Below are positions 19,779 through 27,449 of a DNA stretch of 37,873 nt, one piece after another (positions within the stretch are counted from its first letter, which is position 1; the number at the start of each line of letters is the position of its first letter). Origin of the DNA: Candidatus Bathyarchaeota archaeon (GTDB lineage Archaea; Thermoproteota; Bathyarchaeia; Bathyarchaeales; Bathycorpusculaceae); contig JAUWJK010000004.1 of assembly GCA_030607735.1 (NCBI GenBank), positions 1 through 37,873 of the forward strand, read 5' to 3'. The notes beneath the pieces were generated by a model. That model ran no database searches and had not been told where the DNA came from. It was given only the letters and a program-made list of their open reading frames with translations. The position numbers and the translations under genes are program-made.

Positions 19779-20849
19779 GTGACCTCTAGAATAATAATGC
19801 TCGTGGATTTGGATTACTTCTTTGCACAATGTGAAGAGCTTAGAAATCCGAATCTTAAAACTAAACCAGTTGTTGTGGGTGTTTATTCGGGAAGAACTGA
19901 AGATAGTAGAGCTGTTAGTACTGCCAACTATGTTGCTAGACGATTTGGTGTTAATTCAGGACTTCCATTACATTTAGCAATGAAAAAACTTCGTAATTTA
20001 GATGCAGTTTTTTTACCTGTTGATTTTAAATATTACAAACAAATTTCTGATGAAATAATGTTTTTTTTGAGATCTTATTGTGACATTTTTGAGCAGGTGG
20101 GAGTAGATGAAGCTTATTTAGATATTTCTTTGAAAGTGAAAGGAAACTTCAAAACTGGACAAGTTTTAGCTGAAAAAATAAGAACTGAAGTGAAAAAGAA
20201 GATAGGTATTAGTTTCTCTGTAGGTTTAGCTCCCAATAAACTAGTTGCAAAAATCGCTTCCGAGGTTAATAAACCGGATGATTTAACCGTTGTTGAACCG
20301 GGGAATGTAACTAGTTTTTTGGCGACTTTTCCTGTGATTAGGATTCCAGGTGTTGGAAAGAAAACTGCTGAAAAGATGAATATTATGAGCATAACTACTA
20401 TTGGTGATTTAGCGAGATATGATGTTCAGAGGTTAGTAGAATCTTTTGGTAGGAATATGGGTGTATATTTTTGTAATGCGGCTAATGGTAAAGATGCTGG
20501 TCCTGTTCATGAAGTTGTTAAAACAGAATCAATTAGTCGAACGTTCACTATGCGAGAAAATACGCGAGACTTAAACGTTTTGCTAGCTGAAACTGATCAT
20601 CTAATATTATCTATCCACAAAGACCTACTAAATAACAATTTTATTTTTAAAAGAGTTGGAATAATCATGATTATGGCTGATCTGAGTACCCGAAACAAAT
20701 CAAAGACACTGTCAATTTCTTCTGATAAACTATTTTTAATAACGAAAACTGTTAAGTTTTTGCTCGAATCTTTTCTTTCTGAATCTAAACTCAAAATTCG
20801 ACGAATAGGTGTTAAAATTTCTCAACTTATCATAACTTATCATAAATGA
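19779..20849 (+). CDS. Y-family translesion DNA polymerase (Dpo4/Dbh, pol IV-like)
   Basis: 356 residues from this start, aligned along its length with Sulfolobus Dpo4. Metal-binding acids lie in MLVDLDYFF and VGVDEAYLD. Other matches are YSGRTEDSRAVSTANYVARRFG, the helix-hairpin-helix IPGVGKKTAEKM, and the little-finger domain ending in KIRRIGVKIS. It would copy damaged templates with low fidelity. No canonical PCNA-binding tail is obvious. The start is uncertain: TTG 19749, TTG 19776 and GTG 19779 are in frame. The last two fit the Dpo4 N-terminus and follow a GGTGA. Confidence 0.93.
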   Translation: MTSRIIMLVDLDYFFAQCEELRNPNLKTKPVVVGVYSGRTEDSRAVSTANYVARRFGVNSGLPLHLAMKKLRNLDAVFLPVDFKYYKQISDEIMFFLRSYCDIFEQVGVDEAYLDISLKVKGNFKTGQVLAEKIRTEVKKKIGISFSVGLAPNKLVAKIASEVNKPDDLTVVEPGNVTSFLATFPVIRIPGVGKKTAEKMNIMSITTIGDLARYDVQRLVESFGRNMGVYFCNAANGKDAGPVHEVVKTESISRTFTMRENTRDLNVLLAETDHLILSIHKDLLNNNFIFKRVGIIMIMADLSTRNKSKTLSISSDKLFLITKTVKFLLESFLSESKLKIRRIGVKISQLIITYHK

Positions 20850-20865
20850 GGAAAAACAGAAAAAA

Positions 20866-20880
20866 CTCAGTTTTTTTTTA
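20866..20880 (+). terminator. Oligo-T terminator after the Y-family polymerase
   Basis: CTCAG followed by ten T about 20 bases after the stop codon. Confidence 0.45.
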
Positions 20881-20995
20881 AAATAAAATAATTTTGAGAT
20901 ATGTTGAATTGTGAATCTTAAATGCTGAGAGTATTACTCAGATGTTCGGTACTGTTGGATTTCGATTTTCTTGTAAATGTTTATTAAGTCTTACG

Positions 20996-21003
20996 ATTTA
21001 TGT
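20996..21003 (+). promoter_or_regulatory. TATA box ahead of a small ORF
   Basis: ATTTATGT; initiation near 21026 would place the transcript start about eight bases before ATG 21034, the start of a 58-codon ORF. Confidence 0.45.
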
Positions 21004-21033
21004 TTAGTGTGGTTCTAAAAGAGAAGATGAAAA

Positions 21034-21210
21034 ATGAATCTCATAGAAAAAGAAAAACTTGAAACAAGTAATGATCTGTCACTTCAAGTTATTACTGAAA
21101 ACTTTTCTGAAGATAGCTTTGACATTGCAACAGATAGTTACATAATGGATCTTTCTTCAGAGGAAAGACAAGAGATGGAAAATGAACCTATTTACTTAAC
21201 AAGAATATAA
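21034..21210 (+). CDS. Small acidic protein of unknown function (58 aa)
   Basis: An ORF encoding 58 residues, rich in Glu, Asp and Ser, from MNLIEKEKLETSNDLSLQ to NEPIYLTRI. I do not recognise it. It has no Cys, membrane segment or known motif; the middle looks disordered. A TATA box is well placed for this ATG, which is the main reason to believe it. Codon use resembles neighbouring genes. A nearby ATG at 21027 opens a much shorter frame. It precedes a DUF296 gene by about 90 bases and that gene has its own TATA-like sequence. Confidence 0.5.
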   Translation: MNLIEKEKLETSNDLSLQVITENFSEDSFDIATDSYIMDLSSEERQEMENEPIYLTRI

Positions 21211-21303
21211 ACTAATTTACAGACCTGCCCAACTTCAATAGAATTGTTTTATAGTAGTGTGTCCTCTCCATTTTCAGCATATTCAAAGAGGAGTTTATTT
21301 GTA

Positions 21304-21753
21304 ATGAAGTACAGTGAAGGAAAACTCGGTAGACTTTTTGTTTTAAGATTATGTGATGGTGATCGCGTTCATCAAGTTTTGGAATCTTTTGCTAGTGAGA
21401 AAAAAATTTCTACTGCTTTGTGCTTCTTTTTAGGTGGTGTAAAAGAAAAAAGCAAAATTGTTGTAGGACCCAAAAAAGGGGATTCTATTCCTCCAATACC
21501 TATTGTAACTCTTCTTGAAGGTGTTCATGAAGCACAAGGAATAGGTACAATTGTTAAAGATGAACAAGGAACACCAAAACTTCATATGCACACAAGTTTT
21601 GGGAGAAAACAGAAGACCATTACTGGATGTGTACGCATGGGCGTAGATGTTTGGCGTATAGGTGAGGTTGTAATGTTGGAATTAAATGATATTATAGCTA
21701 CTAGAATTAGAGATAAAGAAACTGGGTTTGAACTTCTGGAAGTTGGGAACTAA
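21304..21753 (+). CDS. DUF296/PPC-domain protein
   Basis: 149 residues from MKYSEGKLGRLFVLRLCDGD, aligned along its whole length with archaeal PPC (DUF296) proteins. Conserved parts are FFLGGVKEKSKIVVGP, LEGVHEAQGIGTI, LHMHTSFGRK and TGCVRMGVDVWRIGEVV; the histidines in LHMH match the metal-binding site seen in structures of the family. In plants the domain occurs in AT-hook proteins; the archaeal role is unknown. The ATG at 21304 follows AGAGGAG; the TTG at 21244 is too early. Confidence 0.85.
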   Translation: MKYSEGKLGRLFVLRLCDGDRVHQVLESFASEKKISTALCFFLGGVKEKSKIVVGPKKGDSIPPIPIVTLLEGVHEAQGIGTIVKDEQGTPKLHMHTSFGRKQKTITGCVRMGVDVWRIGEVVMLELNDIIATRIRDKETGFELLEVGN

Positions 21754-21790
21754 AATTGTTCATTGATAACTCATATTTTTATTTTGCTCA

Positions 21791-23425
21791 TTAACTGAAT
21801 AAAGAGATGAAAATTCTGGGAGTCTTTACTCCAAAATAAACTGTTTTATTAGTATTTTCATCTAATAATGTACTAAATCTTCCAGAGTCAAAAAGTTGAC
21901 CTTGTATTTCAGACCACTTTAAAGTTGAGTTAAAAAAAGATATTGCTTCTGCATGTTCATATAACAACACGAATTTAGTGTTCCGATCTTCACACAAATC
22001 AATAACTTTGGTTATATTAAAATCAAGGGTATAGGTGTCAACAGGTAATTCTGGATATTGCCACACTGTATTGTTTTTTGTTTCTTTAGCTTCCAAGAAG
22101 AATTTTACCATATCTTGGCTGAAAAGATTAAATGGAGCCAGAACCATTATCGATTCATCATAATCTAAGCGATCTACAATATAGTTTGTAGCTTCCCCAA
22201 CTTGAACTTGAATTTGGTCTTTTTCAACCCATGAATATGCGTCTAAACAACTTAAGAAGATTGAAACTGATATAAACAACACAAAAATAATTGCTACAAT
22301 CTTTATTCCTTGTTTATTCTTCCGATTTACTCGATTTGTTTTTAGACTTTCTTGAATTCTGGAGTAGATGAATATAATTAGATTCGATGCTGATATTGCA
22401 AGAATTGGAAATAGAGGAATCACATATCGCCAATGTTTGTTTGCAATTATTGTGAAGAATGTAAAAACCACTCCAAACCATATTAATAAAAATTTATCTT
22501 CAAATTTTCTTCTTAACGAAAATAAACCCAGACCTCCAAGACCAATCAGGTAGAGGAATAAGGAAATTGGATGAACGTTCTCATAGGGCCATGTCATTTC
22601 TATAAAATAGAATATTGGCGTTGGAAAACGCACGCTATAGAGTGATTTTTCAGGATTACCTATCCCTATAGCATATATCCACTGATCTAGCATTCCTGAA
22701 GTATAAATCTGGTAAGAAATAAAAATCCAAGGGATAACAACCAATGCTACAGCGAGTAATAAAAGAGGTATTCTGGAAAGTTTTGTTTTTAGGTAATTAC
22801 GACCTAACATGAAGATGCTTGTTAACATTATTAAGCCTGCGATTATCATTTGGTATTTGACTAAAAATCCGACTCCAAGAATTAATCCGCTTAAAATTAA
22901 ATCTTTATTTTTATGAAAACTCATCCAATTAAAGAAGAAATACATTGAAGTTGTGAAGAAGAAGACCAACATTGTTTCGATCATTGCTACTCTAGATAAC
23001 CAAACAAATCCAGGCATAACACCGAATAGTATGGTTGAAATTAGTGCAGTTTTTTGTCCATACATTTTGTTTGATATTTTGAACACAATAATTAGTGATA
23101 AAATTGCGAAAATCACTGATACAAGTCTTGCAGTAAATACACTTATGCCGATAATTCCGAATAAAGATGCTGTTGTTAGATCAAATATTGGCGGATAAAA
23201 AGCATATGAAGCAAAATACTTTTCATATTCTCCTCTTAACAGAAGAGAGCCACCGTTTAGGTGGGTGATTTCATCCCATTGTATGCCCATATAGGCCAAT
23301 TCTATCATTACTAGTACTGCAAAGACTAAAATGAAAATCAAAAAACCCAATTGCCACTTTGTAATTTTGTTTTCAAGCCACGCTGAAAACGATTTCAGCT
23401 TCAACTTTATTTTTAAACCTCTCAT
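21791..23425 (-). CDS. Membrane glycosyltransferase, GT39/ArnT-like
   Basis: 544 residues with about ten or more hydrophobic helices and a C-terminal domain of roughly 150 residues after the last helix (ending near 405). The acidic pair in the first outer loop (WDEITH, residues 50-55) and the later MIET segment are typical of the dolichyl-phosphate-mannose transferase/ArnT superfamily. These enzymes move a sugar from a polyprenyl phosphate to a protein or lipid on the outside of the membrane. The exact donor and acceptor cannot be read. A TATA box at 23466-23478 gives a leader of about 22 bases. It stands alone, without an N-glycosylation or S-layer cluster. Confidence 0.85.
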   Translation of the reverse strand: MRGLKIKLKLKSFSAWLENKITKWQLGFLIFILVFAVLVMIELAYMGIQWDEITHLNGGSLLLRGEYEKYFASYAFYPPIFDLTTASLFGIIGISVFTARLVSVIFAILSLIIVFKISNKMYGQKTALISTILFGVMPGFVWLSRVAMIETMLVFFFTTSMYFFFNWMSFHKNKDLILSGLILGVGFLVKYQMIIAGLIMLTSIFMLGRNYLKTKLSRIPLLLLAVALVVIPWIFISYQIYTSGMLDQWIYAIGIGNPEKSLYSVRFPTPIFYFIEMTWPYENVHPISLFLYLIGLGGLGLFSLRRKFEDKFLLIWFGVVFTFFTIIANKHWRYVIPLFPILAISASNLIIFIYSRIQESLKTNRVNRKNKQGIKIVAIIFVLFISVSIFLSCLDAYSWVEKDQIQVQVGEATNYIVDRLDYDESIMVLAPFNLFSQDMVKFFLEAKETKNNTVWQYPELPVDTYTLDFNITKVIDLCEDRNTKFVLLYEHAEAISFFNSTLKWSEIQGQLFDSGRFSTLLDENTNKTVYFGVKTPRIFISLFS

Positions 23426-23465
23426 TATGTTTACAAGTATTTGGGTTTTGTAGATGTGAAGAAGA

Positions 23466-23478
23466 CATATAAATAAAT
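23466..23478 (-). promoter_or_regulatory. TATA box of the membrane glycosyltransferase
   Basis: ATTTATTTATATG on the minus strand, about 45 bases before the ATG. Confidence 0.55.
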
Positions 23479-23549
23479 CTAAAGATTGGATTGATCTTTT
23501 ATTCCTACTATTTTAGGGCAATTGTTGAAATTAGGATTTATTGTTAGTT

Positions 23550-24521
23550 TTAGGGTAAGTTTATTGTACCAACTATTCTGAGTTTTCCCCCTTCAAGATG
23601 TGTTAAAACCGCCTTATCTCCTGAATGGTGAACAAGTTCTTTTTCTAGTTTTAAGTTAAGAATTGGTGTTCTCCAATTTTTGTTGTCGGTTATGCTTTCT
23701 ATTCTTGCAGGTAAAAATTGCATCCAATGACCAATATGGACTATCATTTCACTTTTTAATGGTGCTTGCCAATATCTGATTATTTCTGCTTGAGTTTTTA
23801 ATGATTTTGAAAGTTTTATTGTAGGATCATTTGTTAGAACTGTTCCCCTGTCTAGATTTTTTGTTTCAAAATTTTTTAGCGCAAGCCCAACTCTGTCACC
23901 TTTTTGGGCTATATTGTACTCGTCGTCATGTTTTTGTATTGATCTAATTTGAGTGGACTTGGTATTTGGGAGCACTCGTAATGTATCATGTTTTTTGATG
24001 ATGCCCTCTGCAACAATTCCTAATGCAACTGACCCTACCCCCTTAACTTTGAAAGCATGATCAATTGGAATGCTTCCAGTTGTTTCTTTTTCATTTATGA
24101 TCTCACTGTTTTCTTCTTTAGTAGCCTCTTTTAGAATTTGTTCTCTTATTTTTGAGGGTTCATCATCGATAAAATCATAATTTTCTAGAATAGTTCCTTT
24201 AATTAGTGATATGATTTTCTCAGGTTTAACATAGTTTCTAAGAATAAAGGATCCTTTTTCTATTCCGCAACATTGTAGCATTACCAGAGTTTCTCCAAAA
24301 AATGAATCAAGCTCATCTACAACTACTATTGCTTTTTTAGCTAAAGTTGTAGAATAGAAAAGAGGTGCCAATCTTTCAGGATATCGACTTGGTTCCAAGA
24401 AAGTCACAGTAACTTCCCCTTTTTTCAGATTATACAATGTTATGTCAGTAGAGGTTCCTTTTTTACCTAATTTGTCAGCATACCCTTTAGTTCCTAAAAT
24501 AGATACAATAAGATTCCCCAT
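23550..24521 (-). CDS. EF-Tu/SelB-like protein with a degenerate GTPase domain
   Basis: 323 residues. Residues from about 145 to the end form translation-factor beta-barrel domains: FKVKGVGSVALGIVAEGIIKK, DTLRVLPNTKSTQIRSIQKH, AQKGDRVGLALKNF, DRGTVL and GHWMQFLPARIES. These resemble domains 2 and 3 of SelB/EF-Tu. The N-terminal part keeps the fold order but no GTP-binding motif: the P-loop position reads GTKGYADKLGKKGT, the DxxGH position is lost, and NKxD is replaced by RNYVKPEK. Archaeal paralogues annotated as EF-Tu domain 2 proteins look similar. It probably cannot bind GTP. No selenocysteine genes are nearby. Confidence 0.8.
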   Translation of the reverse strand: MGNLIVSILGTKGYADKLGKKGTSTDITLYNLKKGEVTVTFLEPSRYPERLAPLFYSTTLAKKAIVVVDELDSFFGETLVMLQCCGIEKGSFILRNYVKPEKIISLIKGTILENYDFIDDEPSKIREQILKEATKEENSEIINEKETTGSIPIDHAFKVKGVGSVALGIVAEGIIKKHDTLRVLPNTKSTQIRSIQKHDDEYNIAQKGDRVGLALKNFETKNLDRGTVLTNDPTIKLSKSLKTQAEIIRYWQAPLKSEMIVHIGHWMQFLPARIESITDNKNWRTPILNLKLEKELVHHSGDKAVLTHLEGGKLRIVGTINLP

Positions 24522-24656
24522 TTCGCATAACCTGTGAATTTACCGCACGAAGCTACGTCGATAAGATAAGGGTTGTGGAAAAATCATAATCAAATCGATG
24601 ACTTATTGATACAAATGTTCTGCTGCTAACATACAATAATTGAAGTGCAGTGTTAT

Positions 24657-24917
24657 TTAGCCAAAAGTGTAGTGTTTTCTTATTTTTCGCTTAATTTCCC
24701 ATGTGCATTGTAGACCTATGGGAAACTCTACATAATCACCTTCACCAAACTCAACTTCTCCATCTGAAGTTTTAACAATTGCTTTTCCCTCAAGAATTAA
24801 ACATGTTTCTTTTGTATCATATTCCCAAGGGAAATTAGATTCTTCTTTTTCCCAGATTGGCCATGCTTTAGCTTCTGCAATTTCTTTGTTTGTAGGTTTT
24901 CTAATTTTAGGTTTCAT
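24657..24917 (-). CDS. Small cupin-domain protein (DUF861-like)
   Basis: 86 residues, a single conserved-barrel cupin. The order PIWEKEESNFPWEYDTKETC, LEGKAIVKTSDG and EFGEGDYVEFPIGLQCTWEI matches the EutQ/DUF861 group, in which small stand-alone cupins have no known substrate. The usual cupin histidines are replaced by Glu, Cys and Thr residues, as common in this subgroup. TATA at about 24949-24957 suggests a leader of roughly ten bases. Confidence 0.85.
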   Translation of the reverse strand: MKPKIRKPTNKEIAEAKAWPIWEKEESNFPWEYDTKETCLILEGKAIVKTSDGEVEFGEGDYVEFPIGLQCTWEIKRKIRKHYTFG

Positions 24918-25070
24918 TTGTTATCTCTTTTTTTCTGTTCATTTTCCATTTAATAAATCTTTAATCTAAAAACAAAATTTTTCGATGAAAATAAGTAATC
25001 ACCAGTTTTCTTAATTTAGTTAAAATAACTTCGAATCTTTAGCAAAAATAATTTTTTTGTAAAAACGAGA

Positions 25071-25292
25071 CTAATTTTCTAGATCTGGTATGTGTTCAAG
25101 AATTTTGGAAATTTGCTCAAGCAAGGATTTATCCGATTTTTGATTTAATTCTATATCTTCAAATGACATGCACTTCACAGACTCTTTTTTAATATTTCCT
25201 CTTTTTATAATTCTTCTCTTTGTTTTCACTTCGAACTTCGAAGTAGTTAATTCTACGTTTTTAAGAAATTGAATTATTGGTATAAAATTCAC
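25071..25292 (-). CDS. Hypothetical 73-residue protein
   Basis: Unrecognised. The N-terminal half is basic (KTKRRIIKRGNIKKES) and the C-terminal half is an amphipathic helix (SLLEQISKILEHIPDLEN). There is no Cys pair or membrane segment. The start is GTG at 25292. A TATA-like ATTTATGAC at about 25309-25317 would begin the transcript close to that codon, giving a leaderless mRNA. Residue composition is more like the real genes here than like shadow ORFs. A shorter product from the ATG at residue 42 is possible. Confidence 0.42.
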   Translation of the reverse strand: MNFIPIIQFLKNVELTTSKFEVKTKRRIIKRGNIKKESVKCMSFEDIELNQKSDKSLLEQISKILEHIPDLEN

Positions 25293-25389
25293 GTGTTTTT
25301 AAGTCATAAATTTAGGTATTTGTATGAATTATTGAAAAATTATTTTATTTTAATGATTCTATTATCAAAAACTGGCGGAAGATATTTAG

Positions 25390-25462
25390 TAGCCCGGGAG
25401 AGAATCGAACTCTCGTCTAAGGCTCCAAAGGCCTTTATGCTTGGCCGCTACACCACCGGGCT
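25390..25462 (-). tRNA. tRNA-Gln (anticodon UUG)
   Basis: The minus strand folds as a cloverleaf. Acceptor AGCCCGG pairs with CCGGGCT, followed by discriminator A. The D arm contains GTGTAGCGGCCAAGC. The anticodon stem AAGGC/GCCTT encloses the loop CTTTGGA, so the anticodon is TTG. The T arm is GAGAGTTCGATTCTCTC. The sequence is very close to known archaeal tRNA-Gln. CCA is not encoded and there is no intron. Confidence 0.95.
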
Positions 25463-25537
25463 TCTTTCAAATTAATAAAATTAATAGTAAGAACTATTAA
25501 ATTATGTTTTCTTCTCCGTTAAGATGTTCACGTTCTA

Positions 25538-25562
25538 ATAAGTATTCTCGATTGATACTTAT
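25538..25562. repeat. 8-bp inverted repeat (hairpin)
   Basis: ATAAGTAT (25538-25545) and ATACTTAT (25555-25562) flank nine bases. It is directly followed by the palindrome at 25564-25578. Function unknown. Confidence 0.5.
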
Positions 25563-25563
25563 G

Positions 25564-25578
25564 CAATGATAATCATTG
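25564..25578. promoter_or_regulatory. Fur-box-like palindrome
   Basis: CAATGAT-A-ATCATTG is a perfect palindrome. Its 13-base core AATGATAATCATT equals the core of the bacterial Fur box. A 12-of-13 match to the same core is at 37604-37616. It may be an operator of a Fur- or DtxR-family regulator; this is inference. Confidence 0.3.
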
Positions 25579-25711
25579 TTTTGGTTATTCATTAAAGCTA
25601 AATATGTTTAGATCAATACGCTTAATTCCAATTGAGAATGTTTTGAGTTGTTGATGTTTTGTTGCTATTTTATTGAACTATGTATGGAATGCCAATAGCA
25701 AAACAGTAAAA

Positions 25712-25719
25712 CTTATATG
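25712..25719 (+). promoter_or_regulatory. TATA box of tfb
   Basis: CTTATATG preceded by the BRE-like AGTAAAA. Initiation near 25742 would give an unusually long leader of about 80 bases for this window; a weaker TATA-like sequence lies just before the gene at about 25797-25806. Confidence 0.55.
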
Positions 25720-25820
25720 TGTGAACGGCGAATCGCTTAGTTTGCGTGGTCTTTGGACTGTTTTCTCTTAATTATTGAGAATAAAGTACAGGTCTACGTA
25801 TTATAATTGGAGCCAAAATT

Positions 25821-26759
25821 ATGAGTAAAAAAGAAACTGCCCCGCAAAATCGGCAGGCAAATAAATGTCAAGAATGCGGAAGCCCCAATCGTGTTCACGA
25901 TTATGATACTGGGGAAACTGTTTGCGGTGGCTGTGGTCTTGTCTTGTACGAGCAAATGATGGATAAAGGACCGGAATGGCGCGCATTTACACAGGAAGAA
26001 AAAACCTCTAGGAGCCGTGTTGGTGTGCCTACTTCTTATTCTGTTCATGATAAAGGATTATCTACCGCAATAAGTCAGGTTGATCGTGACGCTTTTGGAA
26101 GAAAACTGCCTCTAGCCACAAGATTGCAAATGTGGCGATTAAGGAAATGGCAAATACGTTCTAGAGTACATTCATCTATAGACAGAAACCTAGCTCAAGC
26201 AATGGCTGAACTAGATCGATTATCTGATAAAGTCTATATCCCATCTCAGATTAAAGAAAAAGCTGCAGTGATTTATCGTAAAGCGCTTGATAAAGGATTA
26301 GTTCGCGGACGATCAATAGCGGCAATAGCTGCTGCGTCTCTTTATGCTGCCTGTCGTGGAAGTGCAACACCAAGAACTTTACGTGAAATATCCGAAGCAA
26401 GTCTAGTAGACAAGAAAGACGTTGCAAGATGTTATAGGCTTTTGTTACGCGAATTGGATATTCACATGCCAATTGCTGATCCATTAACTTACGTTTCTAA
26501 AATTGCTGAACGAACAGGGATTTCAGGTAAAACACAAGGCTTAGCTATAGGAATTCTAAGAGACGCTCGAAGAAAACGTGCTGCTGCTGGAAAAGATCCC
26601 ATGGGATTGGCTGCCGCAGCTCTTTATATCGCTTGTTTACAAAACCATGAAAAGAAAACACAAAAAGATATTGCAGAAGCAGCTGGAGTAACAGAGGTTA
26701 CCGTTAGAAACAGGTATAAAACACTAAAGAAACAATTAAATTTGGTAACACCAGACTAA
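25821..26759 (+). CDS. tfb: Transcription initiation factor TFB
   Basis: 312 residues, the archaeal TFIIB. An N-terminal zinc ribbon (C16, C19, C35, C38) recruits RNA polymerase. The B-finger/linker follows, then two cyclin folds (about 120-205 and 215-305) that bind TBP and the BRE. The sequences RGRSIAAIAAASLYAACR and DPMGLAAAALYIACLQNHE mark the two repeats, and TEVTVRNRYK is the BRE-recognition helix region. GGAG lies eight bases before the ATG. Confidence 0.98.
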   Translation: MSKKETAPQNRQANKCQECGSPNRVHDYDTGETVCGGCGLVLYEQMMDKGPEWRAFTQEEKTSRSRVGVPTSYSVHDKGLSTAISQVDRDAFGRKLPLATRLQMWRLRKWQIRSRVHSSIDRNLAQAMAELDRLSDKVYIPSQIKEKAAVIYRKALDKGLVRGRSIAAIAAASLYAACRGSATPRTLREISEASLVDKKDVARCYRLLLRELDIHMPIADPLTYVSKIAERTGISGKTQGLAIGILRDARRKRAAAGKDPMGLAAAALYIACLQNHEKKTQKDIAEAAGVTEVTVRNRYKTLKKQLNLVTPD

Positions 26760-26779
26760 AGTTTTTACAACCCCTCTTC

Positions 26780-26977
26780 TTATTTTTTTTTGAGTTCTAA
26801 AAATATTGGGCCTATATATCCACATTTATCACAAACATACTTAGTAGGAGTTAGCCAACTATCAAAATAACTTGAAGTCATAATTTCAGGATTACAACAT
26901 TTTGGGCAAAAATTTTTTGTCGGCCTCCTATGTTTTAGATTTTTAAATAATTCACTAGTATTTCGCAAAAATTCCAT
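26780..26977 (-). CDS. Small zinc-ribbon protein
   Basis: 65 residues from ATG 26977, with one zinc ribbon: FCPKCCNPEI and YVCDKCGYIGPI around SSYFDSWLTPTK. Similar archaeal proteins with a tryptophan before the second CxxC are conserved but uncharacterised; the ribbon could bind nucleic acid or protein. It lies 26 bases after aIF1, or five if the TTG at 26998 is used, and is likely cotranscribed with it. It converges with tfb; the shared T-run at about 26785-26794 may terminate both. Confidence 0.75.
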   Translation of the reverse strand: MEFLRNTSELFKNLKHRRPTKNFCPKCCNPEIMTSSYFDSWLTPTKYVCDKCGYIGPIFLELKKK

Positions 26978-27003
26978 AGAAAATTGATACCTTAACAAAT
27001 AGC

Positions 27004-27315
27004 TTATTGAAGTTCAATATTTTCTTCTGGATAACCCATTTTCTTAATAAGAAATTCGCGAACTCTGTCACGGTGATCTCCTTGAAGCATTATTTGGCCA
27101 TTCTTTGATGTTCCACCACATGCGCAATAATTCTTTAATTTTTGTGCAATATCTGCGATTTTTGTAATCTTATCTTCCATGCCATCAACAACAGTATTAG
27201 ACCTACCAAACTTCCTGGTTTCAAGTCTAATGCGAATCCTTTGTTGCTCTTTTTCTATCTCACCACAAACGCATAAATCGTTTGGAAGTCCACATGTCGA
27301 ACAAACTTCACCCAT
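27004..27315 (-). CDS. Translation initiation factor aIF1 (SUI1 family)
   Basis: 103 residues from MGEVCSTCGLPNDLCVCGE. The N-terminal zinc-type cysteines (C5, C8, C15, C17) and the SUI1 core follow, including NYCACGGTSKNGQIMLQGDHRDRVREFL. aIF1 monitors start-codon selection on the small subunit and disfavours mismatched codons. The ATG at 27315 is chosen because the TATA box at 27344-27353 puts the transcript start about seven bases upstream, excluding the longer frame. This factor matters for the non-AUG starts proposed elsewhere in the window. Confidence 0.96.
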   Translation of the reverse strand: MGEVCSTCGLPNDLCVCGEIEKEQQRIRIRLETRKFGRSNTVVDGMEDKITKIADIAQKLKNYCACGGTSKNGQIMLQGDHRDRVREFLIKKMGYPEENIELQ

Positions 27316-27343
27316 GACGCTCAGAGCTACCATGGTCATTGAG

Positions 27344-27353
27344 ATATATAAAA
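27344..27353 (-). promoter_or_regulatory. TATA box of the aIF1 gene
   Basis: TTTTATATAT on the minus strand with the BRE-like GAAAC just upstream; initiation near 27322. Confidence 0.65.
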
Positions 27354-27449
27354 GTTTCAAATCTATTATCCAGAAAAAATCTTTTAATCAATTTATTTTT
27401 TTCGCTTATTACAGAAGAATTAAATCTGATCCGTTTTTAAGTATAGTTT

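Larger units (their letters stand above)
25463..25820. other. Divergent regulatory region between tRNA-Gln and TFB
   Basis: 358 bases without a credible ORF. It holds the AT-rich tRNA promoter on the minus strand, a hairpin at 25538-25562, a perfect 15-base palindrome at 25564-25578 and the TFB TATA box at 25712-25719. Confidence 0.55.

Noticed and set aside
20925-20941. CTGAG...CTCAG hairpin after the Y-family polymerase
   Set aside because: Only five pairs with a seven-base loop and no T-run directly after; not distinguishable from chance.
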